32,497 nt of DNA from assembly GCA_964410665.1 (NCBI GenBank), contig CAYPIE010000067.1, forward strand, positions 1-32,497, read 5' to 3'. Of this stretch, positions 15,383-24,381 are shown one piece after another. The notes beneath the pieces are model-generated. The model did no database searches, had not been told where the DNA came from, and worked only from the letters and a program-made list of their open reading frames with translations. Position numbers and translations under genes: made by a program. Numbering within the stretch: the first letter of the stretch is position 1; each line of letters opens with the position of its first letter. Origin of the DNA: CAYPIE01 sp964410665. Lineage in GTDB: Bacteria; Planctomycetota; Planctomycetia; Gemmatales; Gemmataceae.

Positions 15383-16510
15383 CTACTCCCACCGGATCTC
15401 GGTCGAGTAGCGGCTGATTTCCTCCCGCAGCTGGGGGATCGACAGCGAGAAGAACATGTTATCGCCGTCCGGGTGTCTCAACGTGTTCAGGCCCACCACT
15501 AGCCCCGCCTCGTTCAGCAACGGACCGCCAGAGTTCCCTCCACTCAGGCTGGCATCATGCAGCACCCAGCGACGGCCTTCAGCCTCCGTTGTGACTTGGC
15601 TCACCACCCCCGAGGTCACCGAAAACTCAAAGTCCCGGTCCTTAAACTGGGTTTCGATCTTTGGCTCAACCCGCTTGAACGCCCCCTTCAACCACTCTTC
15701 CTCGCTCACCGGCATCCGGGCCGCTCCCGGGAATCCGTAGGCGTAGACGGGATCCCGCCGTCGTAGACGTTCCTCGGACGTCAACGTGAAGTAGGAGCAG
15801 TCATTGCACGGGATCCGGAGCAGCCCCAGGTCATGGTTCTCGCTGACATAAACGATCTCCGCCAGGAGCTTTTTCCCCTTGCCCAAGAATACCCAGACCT
15901 GCGGCCGCAGAATGACGTCTTTCTCTCGCTCGAGGCGACGGAGCCGGGGCGAGCGTTGGGCGTTGGCGATGTCCTCGATGACATGGGCGTTGGTCACCAT
16001 GAGGCCGTCAGCGGTCACGCTGAAGCAGGTCCCGGTGCTCAGCAGCTCCTCAACGATCTCCCCGTCCGGAAGGGTGACCTCCATGCCGCAAACGACCAGC
16101 CCCAGCGCCCGCTTCAGCCGGTCCTCGTCGTTGAGCCCGATGATCCGTTCGCCGGAGCTGTTGTTGCCGAACTTCTTGAACAAAAGGATGCCACCGATCC
16201 CGCCCACCAAGAGAACCAGCGCGATGCCGAGGACTACCCACTGAGCCGCGGGCAACCTTGACCGGCGGCAGGCTGGGGCCGGTAGGTCGAACTCGGCGTG
16301 CTCAGGCTGCTCATTCGGCCGTCCTTCCCGGACTACTTTCCGGCGCCCGTCTGGCCCGATCATTGTCGCAGCGGGCGACCAGGACTGCCCGTCGGTGGAG
16401 ACTTCGTGGAAGGGCTGCAGCTGGCCGGACTCCCACATCCGACCGATTTGATCGGAAGATAGCGGGCCGACCACCGTCCCGCGAACCCGCACATACATCG
16501 GGCTACTCAT
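15383..16510 (-). CDS. GYF-domain, membrane-anchored trypsin-like serine protease
   Basis: This 375-residue protein has an N-terminal GYF_2 domain (about 5-55: MYVRVRGTVVGPLS, then HEVSTDGQSWSPA) and a linker with a basic patch. One membrane helix follows (91-111), then a chymotrypsin/DegP-type protease (about 135-370). The triad is complete: His176 in TNAHVI, Asp227 in NHDLGLLRI, and Ser327 in SGGNSGGP. No PDZ domain follows, unlike HtrA/DegP. The start at 16510 overlaps the stop of the upstream gene at 16503-16505 (ATG 16516 is also possible), implying coupling. It is the last gene of the GTPase/GAP1 operon. GYF domains bind proline-rich ligands or partners, so it may be recruited and activated by the other members (inference). 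Confidence 0.9.
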   Translation of the reverse strand: MSSPMYVRVRGTVVGPLSSDQIGRMWESGQLQPFHEVSTDGQSWSPAATMIGPDGRRKVVREGRPNEQPEHAEFDLPAPACRRSRLPAAQWVVLGIALVLLVGGIGGILLFKKFGNNSSGERIIGLNDEDRLKRALGLVVCGMEVTLPDGEIVEELLSTGTCFSVTADGLMVTNAHVIEDIANAQRSPRLRRLEREKDVILRPQVWVFLGKGKKLLAEIVYVSENHDLGLLRIPCNDCSYFTLTSEERLRRRDPVYAYGFPGAARMPVSEEEWLKGAFKRVEPKIETQFKDRDFEFSVTSGVVSQVTTEAEGRRWVLHDASLSGGNSGGPLLNEAGLVVGLNTLRHPDGDNMFFSLSIPQLREEISRYSTEIRWE

Positions 16511-19451
16511 CAGCATTGTCCTCAAGTACTACTCTCGCGAACACCAGACACCCTTCCCGAAGCGAGGGTTCCATCGTCGCCAAAGCTGTCTTCCCGTTGT
16601 CGTGCTCCCCGACCCCCACCCATTCTGCCGGCTCGCCTCCATCTCCAACGGCCAGTACGCCTAGTTCGTACCGCCGGACGGGAGAAAGCTTGCGAACCAA
16701 ACGCACCTGCCAGCCCTCCTCCGGGTCTTCAAGGAGCCAGCCGGCCAGGATCCACTCACTGCCGGTTGTGGCGTCTCGTACCAGGTCACGCTTCCGCGCG
16801 ACTTTCTCGGTCAGATTGGTGAAGTTCGGCAATCCATCCAGGAACTTGCGGGCCGCAGTCCGGACGCGCTTGGCATCGTCTCGGATCGGTTGCATCCAGG
16901 GCACGGTAAGGTCGATTTTGAGCTGTTGAATCTGGGGCTCCAAAAATGCCAACTCCGATTTCAAGAATGCGCTCCCTTGGCCAGCCAGTCGCGCGAACTT
17001 TCGTAGCAAAATCACTCCGAAGATGGGATCGAGGTTTTTCTTGTTGCGAATCACTTCCATTGCTAAAAGAACCGCTTCCTCCCAGGTCTCGTCCCGGAGC
17101 CGAACAAACGCCCCCCGGACCTCGTCCACCAGTTGGGATTGTGGGGCCGGATTGACCCGAGCGATCTTCTCGCGGCGGAGCAAATCGGTGCGGATACTGC
17201 CGTCGAAGCCGCTGACATAATCAAACTGGACGAAATCGATCGCGCCCTTGAGGTCCAGCTTTTCTGGCAGGTAAAAACGTTGCCCGTCGGTGGTTTCCAT
17301 GAGCCAAAGGTTTTCGACCAGAGGCCCGGTCAGAGCTCCACGAAGTTCCGCGTTCACTCCAGAGTCTAGGTCGGCTTCCCCCTGCCGCATGCCGACGGCA
17401 GTCAACGCCTCATGATAAGCCGCAAACTGCCCGGCCCCGAACAGGTGCGGGTGTCTTTGCACCACCTCCTTGTGCTCCTTCCAGAACGAGGCCAGCTCTG
17501 GGAGGCTTCGTCTTGCTGAGGGGACCGTCAGACTTGCCGTATTTAAACCTTCCCAGAGTGTGTGCCAGGCGACCATTGCCTTCCAGACCGAGAAGTCGTT
17601 GAGGGAGTCCGAGAACCGGATAGCTCGGAGCGATTCCCGGTGCACATCGACAAACGCGCGCATTCGTTCACGATACTGGTCCAGATCCCAGGCCTGCAGG
17701 GCTCGATGCATCTGCTCCAGGTCCTCGACCTGCTGCCTGCTAGTAGCCAGTCGTTGTCGCGCCGATGTCAGCGCCCGCCGAGTCGACTGGAGGACCTCTT
17801 CCACATGGGGTTCTAGGCGTTCGACCTCGAGGGGGACTTCTTCAATGGAGGAACGTAGGCGGGCGAGAGCCTTGCCGTTGGCCTCGACCCGCCTAGTATT
17901 CACGACCGACAGCGGAAGCTCGTCCAGCTCATCCTTGAAAGCTTGGAGCCGGCGGAACACCTGTTGGTTCTGCTGCTTGAGGGCGTTCAGGCGGTGAAGG
18001 GACAATTCACTACGCAGTTCCTCTACCGCGGCGACCTCCTCAGTGGTGACCGCAGCCTGCCGCAGACCGTCCAGGCGTGCTTCTTTGACCGGCTCATCAT
18101 GCCCCAGGGCGAGGACCGCACGGTGGTCCTGCCAAAAGCGCACTGCACGGACACCTTCGGCTTCCTCGGCGTCCTCAAGTTCATGACTCAGCTTTATCAA
18201 CCCAGGGTCACCGGCCAAGGAGGGGTCATCCCGTCGAGCCTGGTCGAAGCGTTCCCGTGCCTTGGCAAGCCGTCCATCCTCAAGATAGGTGCGGACTTCT
18301 GTTTCAACTTGCGTGACCTGGCGGAGGTGGGTCTCGGTCTGGTACCAGTAGACGGTAGCGGTGCCGAGGAGTGCCAGCAGCAAGGTGGCCGCGCCCGAGA
18401 CGAGGAACCGGGTCTGGCGGTGCTGCTTGTAAATCTGGTCAAGCCGCTCGACGTAGCGCACTTCGACATCAGCCGGTAGTTCGCCGTAACCGCGACATTG
18501 CTGATACTGGGCTTGGAGCTCTGGGAGCGGTGCCGAAGCCTCGAGTGCCGCTTCGAGCTGTCGGACCGCTTGGCGGAGTTGTTTCCGTCGCTCCTCGAGG
18601 TGTTCTAGGTGTTCCACCCAGTCCAGCGGCTCCTTGAGGCGTCGAACCACCGGGTCGTCGTCGGGCAAAGCGGCCTCGGCGATCGTCTGCTCGACCTCCG
18701 CACAGAGTTGCCGCGACCGGCGGAGGTCGGAGGCCGAGCTCGCCTGGGCCAGTTCGGCCTCCAGCCGGGTGAGCTGTTCATGGGCGTCGGCGACGATCAA
18801 GGTGCGAAGGGACGTCTCGACCCGGTTGACGAGTGCCGGCGGTGGCGTTACCGACCAGGACGCCTGGCTTAGCTCACGGTTCATCGCGTCCAAGGCGGCG
18901 AGGTCCTCGTCGCGTTCGGCCCAGGCCGCGGCGGCTTCCATCTCCTTGAGCCGGGCCTGTTCGAAAACGCGGAGATCCTGCCACCACAGCGGGTTCGCCG
19001 GGTCGAGCTCGGCGATGCGGCGGAGGATGCCGAGCCGCTGCCCGAGCGGGGCCCTCCCGAGGGCGGCCAGGCGGTGCTGCTTGAGGACCTCTTCCAGAGG
19101 TTGTTCCAGGGCGTAGGCGTGGTTGAGCTCCTGGGCCGCGCTGAGGTCGAGGGACGGGGCCGCGGGCAGCTGATAGTCGGCCGCCAGGGCGTCCCAAGTG
19201 CCGCGGGAACGGAAGTTGAGCTGGGCGAGCTGATCGAGCAGCTCAGGCCCGGTCCGGGCAAGCTGCAGAGCTTCGCTACGCAGCCCGCGGCGGAGCAGGG
19301 CGGCGCAGCGGGCCAGCCGCTCGTTGGCCTCCTGGCACGCCTGGGCGTAGTCCGCGGCGGCCTGAACCAGGGGCGGCGTCGGCTGGGACGTCGGCATGTC
19401 GATGAAAGTGCGGATCTCGGACACGATCCGGTCCAGGTCGGTTGCAACCAT
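16503..19451 (-). CDS. Large membrane coiled-coil protein, operon partner
   Basis: This 982-residue protein has no family I recognise. Residues 1-345 are helical and Ala/Leu/Glu-rich, with PLWWQDLRVFEQARLKEME and similar repeat-like helices. One membrane helix lies at about 349-370. A long region rich in heptads (about 372-700) follows. The C-terminal 280 residues include ETTDGQRFYLPEKLDL, TWEEAVLLAMEVIR and a terminal beta-rich part. The ATG at 19451 fits the start of continuous protein-like sequence. A TATACT sits 16-21 bases upstream in an AT-rich 107-base gap, so an internal promoter is possible. It lies between the GAP1 and GYF-protease genes and overlaps the latter. A scaffold or signal-transmitting role is inferred. 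Confidence 0.8.
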   Translation of the reverse strand: MVATDLDRIVSEIRTFIDMPTSQPTPPLVQAAADYAQACQEANERLARCAALLRRGLRSEALQLARTGPELLDQLAQLNFRSRGTWDALAADYQLPAAPSLDLSAAQELNHAYALEQPLEEVLKQHRLAALGRAPLGQRLGILRRIAELDPANPLWWQDLRVFEQARLKEMEAAAAWAERDEDLAALDAMNRELSQASWSVTPPPALVNRVETSLRTLIVADAHEQLTRLEAELAQASSASDLRRSRQLCAEVEQTIAEAALPDDDPVVRRLKEPLDWVEHLEHLEERRKQLRQAVRQLEAALEASAPLPELQAQYQQCRGYGELPADVEVRYVERLDQIYKQHRQTRFLVSGAATLLLALLGTATVYWYQTETHLRQVTQVETEVRTYLEDGRLAKARERFDQARRDDPSLAGDPGLIKLSHELEDAEEAEGVRAVRFWQDHRAVLALGHDEPVKEARLDGLRQAAVTTEEVAAVEELRSELSLHRLNALKQQNQQVFRRLQAFKDELDELPLSVVNTRRVEANGKALARLRSSIEEVPLEVERLEPHVEEVLQSTRRALTSARQRLATSRQQVEDLEQMHRALQAWDLDQYRERMRAFVDVHRESLRAIRFSDSLNDFSVWKAMVAWHTLWEGLNTASLTVPSARRSLPELASFWKEHKEVVQRHPHLFGAGQFAAYHEALTAVGMRQGEADLDSGVNAELRGALTGPLVENLWLMETTDGQRFYLPEKLDLKGAIDFVQFDYVSGFDGSIRTDLLRREKIARVNPAPQSQLVDEVRGAFVRLRDETWEEAVLLAMEVIRNKKNLDPIFGVILLRKFARLAGQGSAFLKSELAFLEPQIQQLKIDLTVPWMQPIRDDAKRVRTAARKFLDGLPNFTNLTEKVARKRDLVRDATTGSEWILAGWLLEDPEEGWQVRLVRKLSPVRRYELGVLAVGDGGEPAEWVGVGEHDNGKTALATMEPSLREGCLVFARVVLEDNADE

Positions 19452-19557
19452 TATTTCGCTACCGGAAAGAGTATATAAATCATTTTTGTATTTGTGTGTC
19501 TGGTGTGCTTTTCGGATTCTTGTCTGGCTGCCCCGCCCGCTCGAGAGATTTTGCTGC

Positions 19558-21879
19558 TCAACGGCCTGCGGCGAGCAGGTAAACAGGCAGCAGCACCTCC
19601 CGGTCACCCTCGAAACGCTGTCTCTGATACATCTCGAGCCCGCGAACGCTGAATTCCAGTAGTGGCGGTGGCGGGGGATCCTTCGTTTCCTTGAGAGGTT
19701 TCTTTTCTCCTTCTACGGTGACCGAAGCATGGAGCATCCCGGTCTTTGGATCAAAACTCATCGTGAGCCTGTTTATCCCATCTGGGAGGTCCTCCGGTTC
19801 AGCAACAAGCTGGTTCTGCCCAAAACGGAACACCTCCGTAACCTCGGAGTCTCCGACTCGAAGGGCCAGCTTCACCTTGTCCAGGAGCCAGTCATCCACT
19901 TCGCCTTGCGGTTGGGACGGCAGAGGGATGCTGCCTTCATACTTGGCTTCATGCCAGTGATTCATGTCGTCCTTACGTACCTCATGGGACCTCCTCTTAA
20001 GCGAAAGAACAGGCAATGGCTCTTTAATTCGGCCGACCGGTCGGAAAACGAGATAACCCCGCAGCTTACTGCTCCCAGTAAGCTCCAGAACCGCTTGGTT
20101 TCGCAGGATTTTGAAGGCTTCGCGAAAATCAGGGTTGTTCGCAGCCGCATTCTCACTCGCCATAAACATGATCCGATCGTCCTTGATTGCGAACCTTCCT
20201 ATCTGTTCCGCGGTCTCTCGCTCGGGCCCGAACAACAACGTGAGTTCTCCTGCCTTTCCATCCTCTACATGCACAGGTGTATGTGCGTCCCCTACAGATT
20301 CGGGGTAGTTCAAGAGCGTTAGCTTGGGGGTCTGCCCGCTCAGCCCCAAGCTGGCGAGCGGCACGTTGAGTTCTCCGAGGCCGGGCTGTCCCAAATCATC
20401 CGGGTCAAGGGGCGCGTACTTGGCCACGTTCAAGGGGGTCTCAAGCAGAACCTTTAGCTTCCGAATCTCTTCCTTATGCTTCCGAATCTCTTCCTTATGC
20501 TTCCGAATCTCTTCCTGTAGTTGACGATTGTCTTCCTTTGATCGACTCAGCTTCTCGTTGACCGTTTCCAGCTCCTGCACGAGTTCGGAGATCTTCTTTT
20601 TTGAGTGTTCGGACTCTTCTACCAGTCTCGCTTGCTCTTGGAGCTTTTTCTTTAGTTGATGATAGTCTTCCGTTGATCGACTCAGCTTCTCGTTGACCGT
20701 TTCCAGCTCCTGCACGAGTTCGGAGATCTTCTTTTTTGAGTGTTCGGACTCTTCTACCAGGTCGCGGTTGAGCCGTGCGACGGCGTTGGACAAGCCCGGT
20801 GCTTTCTGGTGCGTTGGGAGGCCCCGAGGCTCTCTGGGGTGTCGGTCGAGAAGTAATGTGGCGAGGACACCCAGCACTACTCCCACCAGCAGAAGAGCGG
20901 CCCACACACCATACCGGGACGCTTTTCCTTCGGAATCCTCTCGGGACCGCAGCTTCCGAGCAACGGATTTTGGCCCATCCCGGCCGTTCTCCATGGAGCC
21001 CGCCGACTCTCGCACCCGGTACGTCTCACCCACCGCACCACTCCCCGCGCCGTGCGTCGGCCGCGAAGACCGTACGGGCGAGATCGGGTTTCCGGACCGA
21101 GCCGCGTCGACCCACGCATTTTCCGGAGCCCCGCCCACCTCTCCGGTCAAGTCGATCAGCATCCCGTCCGGGGCCGCGCGCGCGTACCTCGCTTCCTTCG
21201 ACCCGGCCACCACGCCGCGGAGTTGACAGGGCACGTCGGGCGGCAGGCCGGTGAAGTAGGTGCTGAAGGTTACCTGCCAACGCTTTTCCGGGGGTAACAG
21301 CGTCAGGACTTCCGCGAAAAGCGGCAGGACCTTCTGTCCGGGCTCGTAAATCATGCTCACCACACGACGCGGCGACTGGCAGAGGATGCGAGCGATCTCC
21401 CCCGCCCAGCCCGCGTCGCCCGCCACCTTCTTCCATCCCGTGCACTCCGGTGAGACAGGGGAACGGGCGGGGATCGCGCGGCTCCGCAGCTTCTCCACCC
21501 GCCCGCGCCAGTTGCCATGGACGAACTCGGTGTCCGACAGCAGCCACCCAGGCCCGCCCTCGGGCCGCTCCTCGGGGCCGAGGACGAGATGATGTGCGAG
21601 CTGGTTCGAGCGGCCCGTGTAGTCGAGCCCGGCGTCCGCAACCCGCGACAGGACGCTCAACCTGCGGCCGGCGTGGCTGACCAGTAGGTGGCTGTGGCCG
21701 ACGGGGTTGACGCCGCGATGCCGAGTCGACGGCGGGTGCAGGTGGCGGTACCCGCTCAGGGCTTCCAGCGGCTGGAGTAGGCCGGGAGGGACCCCGTCGG
21801 TGGCGGCGACGATACACAACCCTTGGCTACCCGGGAACAAACCCCGTGGCGCGGAGGTGTAGAAGACCTCGTGGGGCAC
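19558..21879 (-). CDS. GTPase-associated protein 1 (GAP1-N2) with TM and coiled coil
   Basis: This 773-residue protein begins with a clear GAP1-N2 domain (residues 1 to about 125; e.g. FYTSAPRGLFPGSQGLC, LSGYRHLHPP, SRVADAGLDYTGRSNQLAHH, W near 112), followed by a GAP1 middle-like region to about 245. The family is known from predicted GTPase-centred bacterial conflict systems, encoded beside a GTPase. A membrane helix lies at 323-345. A coiled coil at about 370-480 contains a near-exact 45-residue-spaced duplication (373-402 and 418-447) and EEIRKHK heptads. The C-terminal 290 residues are beta-rich and unrecognised. The GTG start has GGGAGAG just upstream, and 18 bases separate it from the GTPase gene. 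GAP1 proteins often end in an effector; here the coiled coil and unknown domain take that place. Confidence 0.85.
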   Translation of the reverse strand: MPHEVFYTSAPRGLFPGSQGLCIVAATDGVPPGLLQPLEALSGYRHLHPPSTRHRGVNPVGHSHLLVSHAGRRLSVLSRVADAGLDYTGRSNQLAHHLVLGPEERPEGGPGWLLSDTEFVHGNWRGRVEKLRSRAIPARSPVSPECTGWKKVAGDAGWAGEIARILCQSPRRVVSMIYEPGQKVLPLFAEVLTLLPPEKRWQVTFSTYFTGLPPDVPCQLRGVVAGSKEARYARAAPDGMLIDLTGEVGGAPENAWVDAARSGNPISPVRSSRPTHGAGSGAVGETYRVRESAGSMENGRDGPKSVARKLRSREDSEGKASRYGVWAALLLVGVVLGVLATLLLDRHPREPRGLPTHQKAPGLSNAVARLNRDLVEESEHSKKKISELVQELETVNEKLSRSTEDYHQLKKKLQEQARLVEESEHSKKKISELVQELETVNEKLSRSKEDNRQLQEEIRKHKEEIRKHKEEIRKLKVLLETPLNVAKYAPLDPDDLGQPGLGELNVPLASLGLSGQTPKLTLLNYPESVGDAHTPVHVEDGKAGELTLLFGPERETAEQIGRFAIKDDRIMFMASENAAANNPDFREAFKILRNQAVLELTGSSKLRGYLVFRPVGRIKEPLPVLSLKRRSHEVRKDDMNHWHEAKYEGSIPLPSQPQGEVDDWLLDKVKLALRVGDSEVTEVFRFGQNQLVAEPEDLPDGINRLTMSFDPKTGMLHASVTVEGEKKPLKETKDPPPPPLLEFSVRGLEMYQRQRFEGDREVLLPVYLLAAGR
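20459..20516 (-). repeat. 21-bp tandem repeat encoding coiled-coil heptads
   Basis: TTCCGAATCTCTTCCTTATGC occurs twice in full and once in part. It encodes EEIRKHK, exactly one coiled-coil heptad per unit, so copy-number change would lengthen the rod without breaking register. Confidence 0.85.
20540..20760 (-). repeat. 86-bp direct repeat inside the coiled coil
   Basis: 20540-20625 and 20675-20760 are identical, 135 bases (45 codons) apart. They duplicate the coiled-coil segment ending in LETVNEKLSRS. The identity at synonymous sites indicates a recent duplication. Confidence 0.9.
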
Positions 21880-21897
21880 GGTACTCTCCCTTCGGAC

Positions 21898-23190
21898 TCA
21901 GGCGGAAGCGTTCGAGCGTTTCTTTGGCTTGAGGCGGACCGCCGGGATCAGGCCCGGCGCGGCCCGGGCCAGGCTGTAGAGCATCGGGGTAGCGACGTTG
22001 ACTGGGCAGATGTCGCGGGGGCGGATCGCCAGCGGGCCCCCTTCCGGTCGCGGTTCGGGCCGGCCACCCAGAGCGCTGACGCCGACGAAAAGGACCTGCT
22101 CCCAGAATCGCTCGGCAGTGTGGACCACCTCGGGCACGTGCTGCAGGCACAGCTGCCGCAGCCGGTCCGACTGCTGCCGGATCAGCCCGAGGTTCAACCC
22201 GGCGACGCCCCCCCGCACAGATATCCAGAACCGCTCGTCCCGGGAGGCCTGAGGGAGGAGCGGCTCCCACACGTCCCGCTTGGTAACGATGACGACCAGC
22301 GGCTTGCGGTGGCGGTCGAACTCGCCGAGCTGGGCGTACCGACGGATCCGGTCGGCCGCCTCTAGCAGGACCAGCTCCTGGCGGGAAAACCGGTCCGCCT
22401 GCCAAGACCGAGGTCGTTGGCCGGCCGCCTCCAGAGCCGGGCGGAACCGCTGGTCCTGGGTCGGGTCGAAGAGGAACAACAGGGCCCCCGACTGGGCCAG
22501 GTGCCGGGTCACGGGGTTGTTCGGCGTGTCCTTGCCGGAAAGGAAGGACTCGCCTGCGTTGTCGTACAGGCACACCACCCGGGATAACTGCCGCATTAAC
22601 TCGTGGCGCGGATGCGACGCTAGGGGCTGCACGGTGAACAGGAACGGCCGCGGATAACGGACCGCCTGGCCGCCTTGCAGGACCACGTCGTACTGGTCGC
22701 CCTGCTCCTGGGTCTTCAGGATCAGGTCACAAAGCGGGACGGGTCCGTCGGAGGACGGGTTGAGGAACAACCGCTCCTCGCTCTCGCGCAGGAGGAGGTT
22801 GGCCTGTGTGTCGGTGTCCTCGAACGACAAGGAAAACTGGGACCCTAGGAGCCTGCGTAACTCCCAGACCATGGAGGTCAGGTAGAACGATTTCCCCGAA
22901 GAAGGGGTGCCGAGGATCGAGACGAACAGCGGCTCCGTGGTGAGCAGGGCACGGGGGACTGTCAGATGACAGTAGGGGCAGGCGAGATCGCGACACAGCA
23001 CGCCATTGGCGTCCAAGGCGTTGCCGTCCAGGTCGAACCGGCTTGGCAGGAACCGTGTCGGTTGCTCGGGTCCGAGGAGGGGATCGTCGAGCAGCGAGGC
23101 GTGGGTGGCAACCCAGAGAGTCTCCTCGGGAGGGAAGCTGCTCCAGCAATGAGGGCAAGTCACGAGAGGGAGTAACGGGCTAAAATCCAT
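21898..23190 (-). CDS. Zinc-ribbon TRAFAC-type GTPase (conflict-system, double-GTPase-like)
   Basis: This 430-residue protein begins with a zinc-ribbon: CPHC (12-15), then C66, C71 and C74 in CRDLACPYCH. The GTPase domain shows P-loop GTPSSGKS (94-101), switch II motif DNAG (210-213) within LYDNAGESF, and the guanine-specificity motif TKRD (303-306). This arrangement fits the GTPases that accompany GAP1 proteins in predicted NTP-dependent conflict systems (DO-GTPase2-like). The ATG at 23190 has AGGAG six bases upstream; a GTG at 23193 is in frame. It is the first gene of the operon, 18 bases before GAP1. It presumably acts as the nucleotide-dependent switch for the downstream membrane proteins (inference). 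Confidence 0.85.
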   Translation of the reverse strand: MDFSPLLPLVTCPHCWSSFPPEETLWVATHASLLDDPLLGPEQPTRFLPSRFDLDGNALDANGVLCRDLACPYCHLTVPRALLTTEPLFVSILGTPSSGKSFYLTSMVWELRRLLGSQFSLSFEDTDTQANLLLRESEERLFLNPSSDGPVPLCDLILKTQEQGDQYDVVLQGGQAVRYPRPFLFTVQPLASHPRHELMRQLSRVVCLYDNAGESFLSGKDTPNNPVTRHLAQSGALLFLFDPTQDQRFRPALEAAGQRPRSWQADRFSRQELVLLEAADRIRRYAQLGEFDRHRKPLVVIVTKRDVWEPLLPQASRDERFWISVRGGVAGLNLGLIRQQSDRLRQLCLQHVPEVVHTAERFWEQVLFVGVSALGGRPEPRPEGGPLAIRPRDICPVNVATPMLYSLARAAPGLIPAVRLKPKKRSNASA

Positions 23191-23541
23191 CACATGCTCC
23201 TGTCAGCAGATCGAGTGAATCGGAGCAGCGAGCGCGATTGCACAATTGTTTGTGTTAGAACTTTCGGGTAGGTATCAGGTATTTAGTCCACTTATGTTGA
23301 GTTGACAAAACGAAACCAGAGAGAAGTACGCGTTTCTGTTCCGCGTAAACCAAGTTTCTCAGCCCAGGGCCACATCGGAGAGATCGCATTGTCCCAAACT
23401 CGGTGACGGTCAATGACGAGAAGCACCACAAAGTTCCGAGGTCTTTGACCTGAGGTGGGTTCTTGTAGGTCGGTGGCATGATCGCGGCAGGTGGAGCCGT
23501 GGTCCCATGCCCACGGCGAGCAGGTTCGGCGGAGCCACGAA
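23191..23541. other. Intergenic region upstream of the GTPase operon
   Basis: No gene is recognised; the short minus-strand frames here (23255-23564) have no family features. The GTPase operon promoter should lie in the left part, 23191-23300, but I see no convincing -35/-10 pair. A hairpin follows the HEAT gene (see 23496-23517). Confidence 0.4.
23496..23517 (-). terminator. Hairpin after HEAT-repeat gene
   Basis: GCCGTGG (23496-23502) and CCACGGC (23511-23517) form a 7-bp stem with an 8-base loop, 25 bases beyond the stop codon. It lacks a U-tract. Confidence 0.4.
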
Positions 23542-24381
23542 TTACGGCTGCGGCGGAGCTTCAAATTGCTTTAACGCGTATTCTGTGGCGGCGCGGACCC
23601 CTTTATCTGTGTTGAACTTGTATGCATCTACAAGGCGTTTCGCGGCCCCGGCGGTGTCGATTGCAGTCAGGGAGGGGATTAACCGGATCGCCTGAGCCCG
23701 AACATCGGGGGACGTCATCGGGCTGCGGATGATGGCAGCCACCGGCCGCAGGGCGCTCTTCTTGTAGAGTAGCTTCGGTACGAGTTCCAGTCCGAATGAT
23801 CGCACGGCTTCATGGCGATGAGCGAGCATGCCGATCACCCCATGGTTGACCGCATCGTCACCAGAGCCCAGCACGACGATGCAGTTTCCTAGGTGATGGA
23901 TCCGTAGCAACAAGCGGCCATATTCGTATGATCGAGAAGACTCAGAAGCGATATTGGTGCAGTTCAGGGCGGTCATCTTCACCAGGATGGGAAGCAGGGC
24001 TCTGGCGCTGGGACCTATAGCCGTCGCTTTCTGAACCGCAGAAATATCCCGATTGATCCGCAGATCAATCGCCAATTCAGCGAGCGAATCGTCGACCTTG
24101 CGTAGTGAGTCCCCGGCTTGCTGGGCCACAATTGGGTGAGGGTCCATCATGCCCTTGACCAACAAGTGGGCAACCGGCCGGGCCTTGGGGCCAAGGGCTC
24201 CTAGAGACCGATGGGCGGCTAACCGCTCGGCGTGAGCACGACTGGCAAGGTCCACCTCGATCTTGGCGACCAAAGCGCGAAGCTCTTCGGAGAGCGCATC
24301 TTTTGGGTCTTGACTCTGGGCGATGTGCGGAAAGGTCAGAAAAGCAAGCAGGCTGATTGGAAAAAAGTGTAAGGGATTCAT
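23542..24381 (-). CDS. Secreted HEAT-repeat protein
   Basis: This 279-residue protein has a signal peptide (1-22, ending AQSQ), then helical pairs of HEAT/PBS-lyase type: AHRSLGALGPKARP, HPIVAQQAGDSLRKV, KATAIGPSARALLP, HEAVRSFGLELVP, SPDVRAQAIRLIP and KGVRAATEYALKQF. Such proteins act as exported scaffolds or binding surfaces and are common in planctomycetes; the ligand is unknown. The ATG at 24381 has GGAG eight bases upstream, which I prefer to the longer frame from 24465. It is on the same strand as the GTPase operon but 350 bases upstream with a hairpin between, so it is probably a separate unit. Confidence 0.75.
   Translation of the reverse strand: MNPLHFFPISLLAFLTFPHIAQSQDPKDALSEELRALVAKIEVDLASRAHAERLAAHRSLGALGPKARPVAHLLVKGMMDPHPIVAQQAGDSLRKVDDSLAELAIDLRINRDISAVQKATAIGPSARALLPILVKMTALNCTNIASESSRSYEYGRLLLRIHHLGNCIVVLGSGDDAVNHGVIGMLAHRHEAVRSFGLELVPKLLYKKSALRPVAAIIRSPMTSPDVRAQAIRLIPSLTAIDTAGAAKRLVDAYKFNTDKGVRAATEYALKQFEAPPQP

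Noticed and set aside
6990..23190. CBASS system based on the patatin
   Set aside because: No nucleotide cyclase, HORMA/TRIP13 or E1/E2 gene is present near the patatin.
23255..23564. Small transposase-like frame between the HEAT gene and the GTPase operon
   Set aside because: I could not identify any transposase motif, terminal inverted repeats or target duplication.
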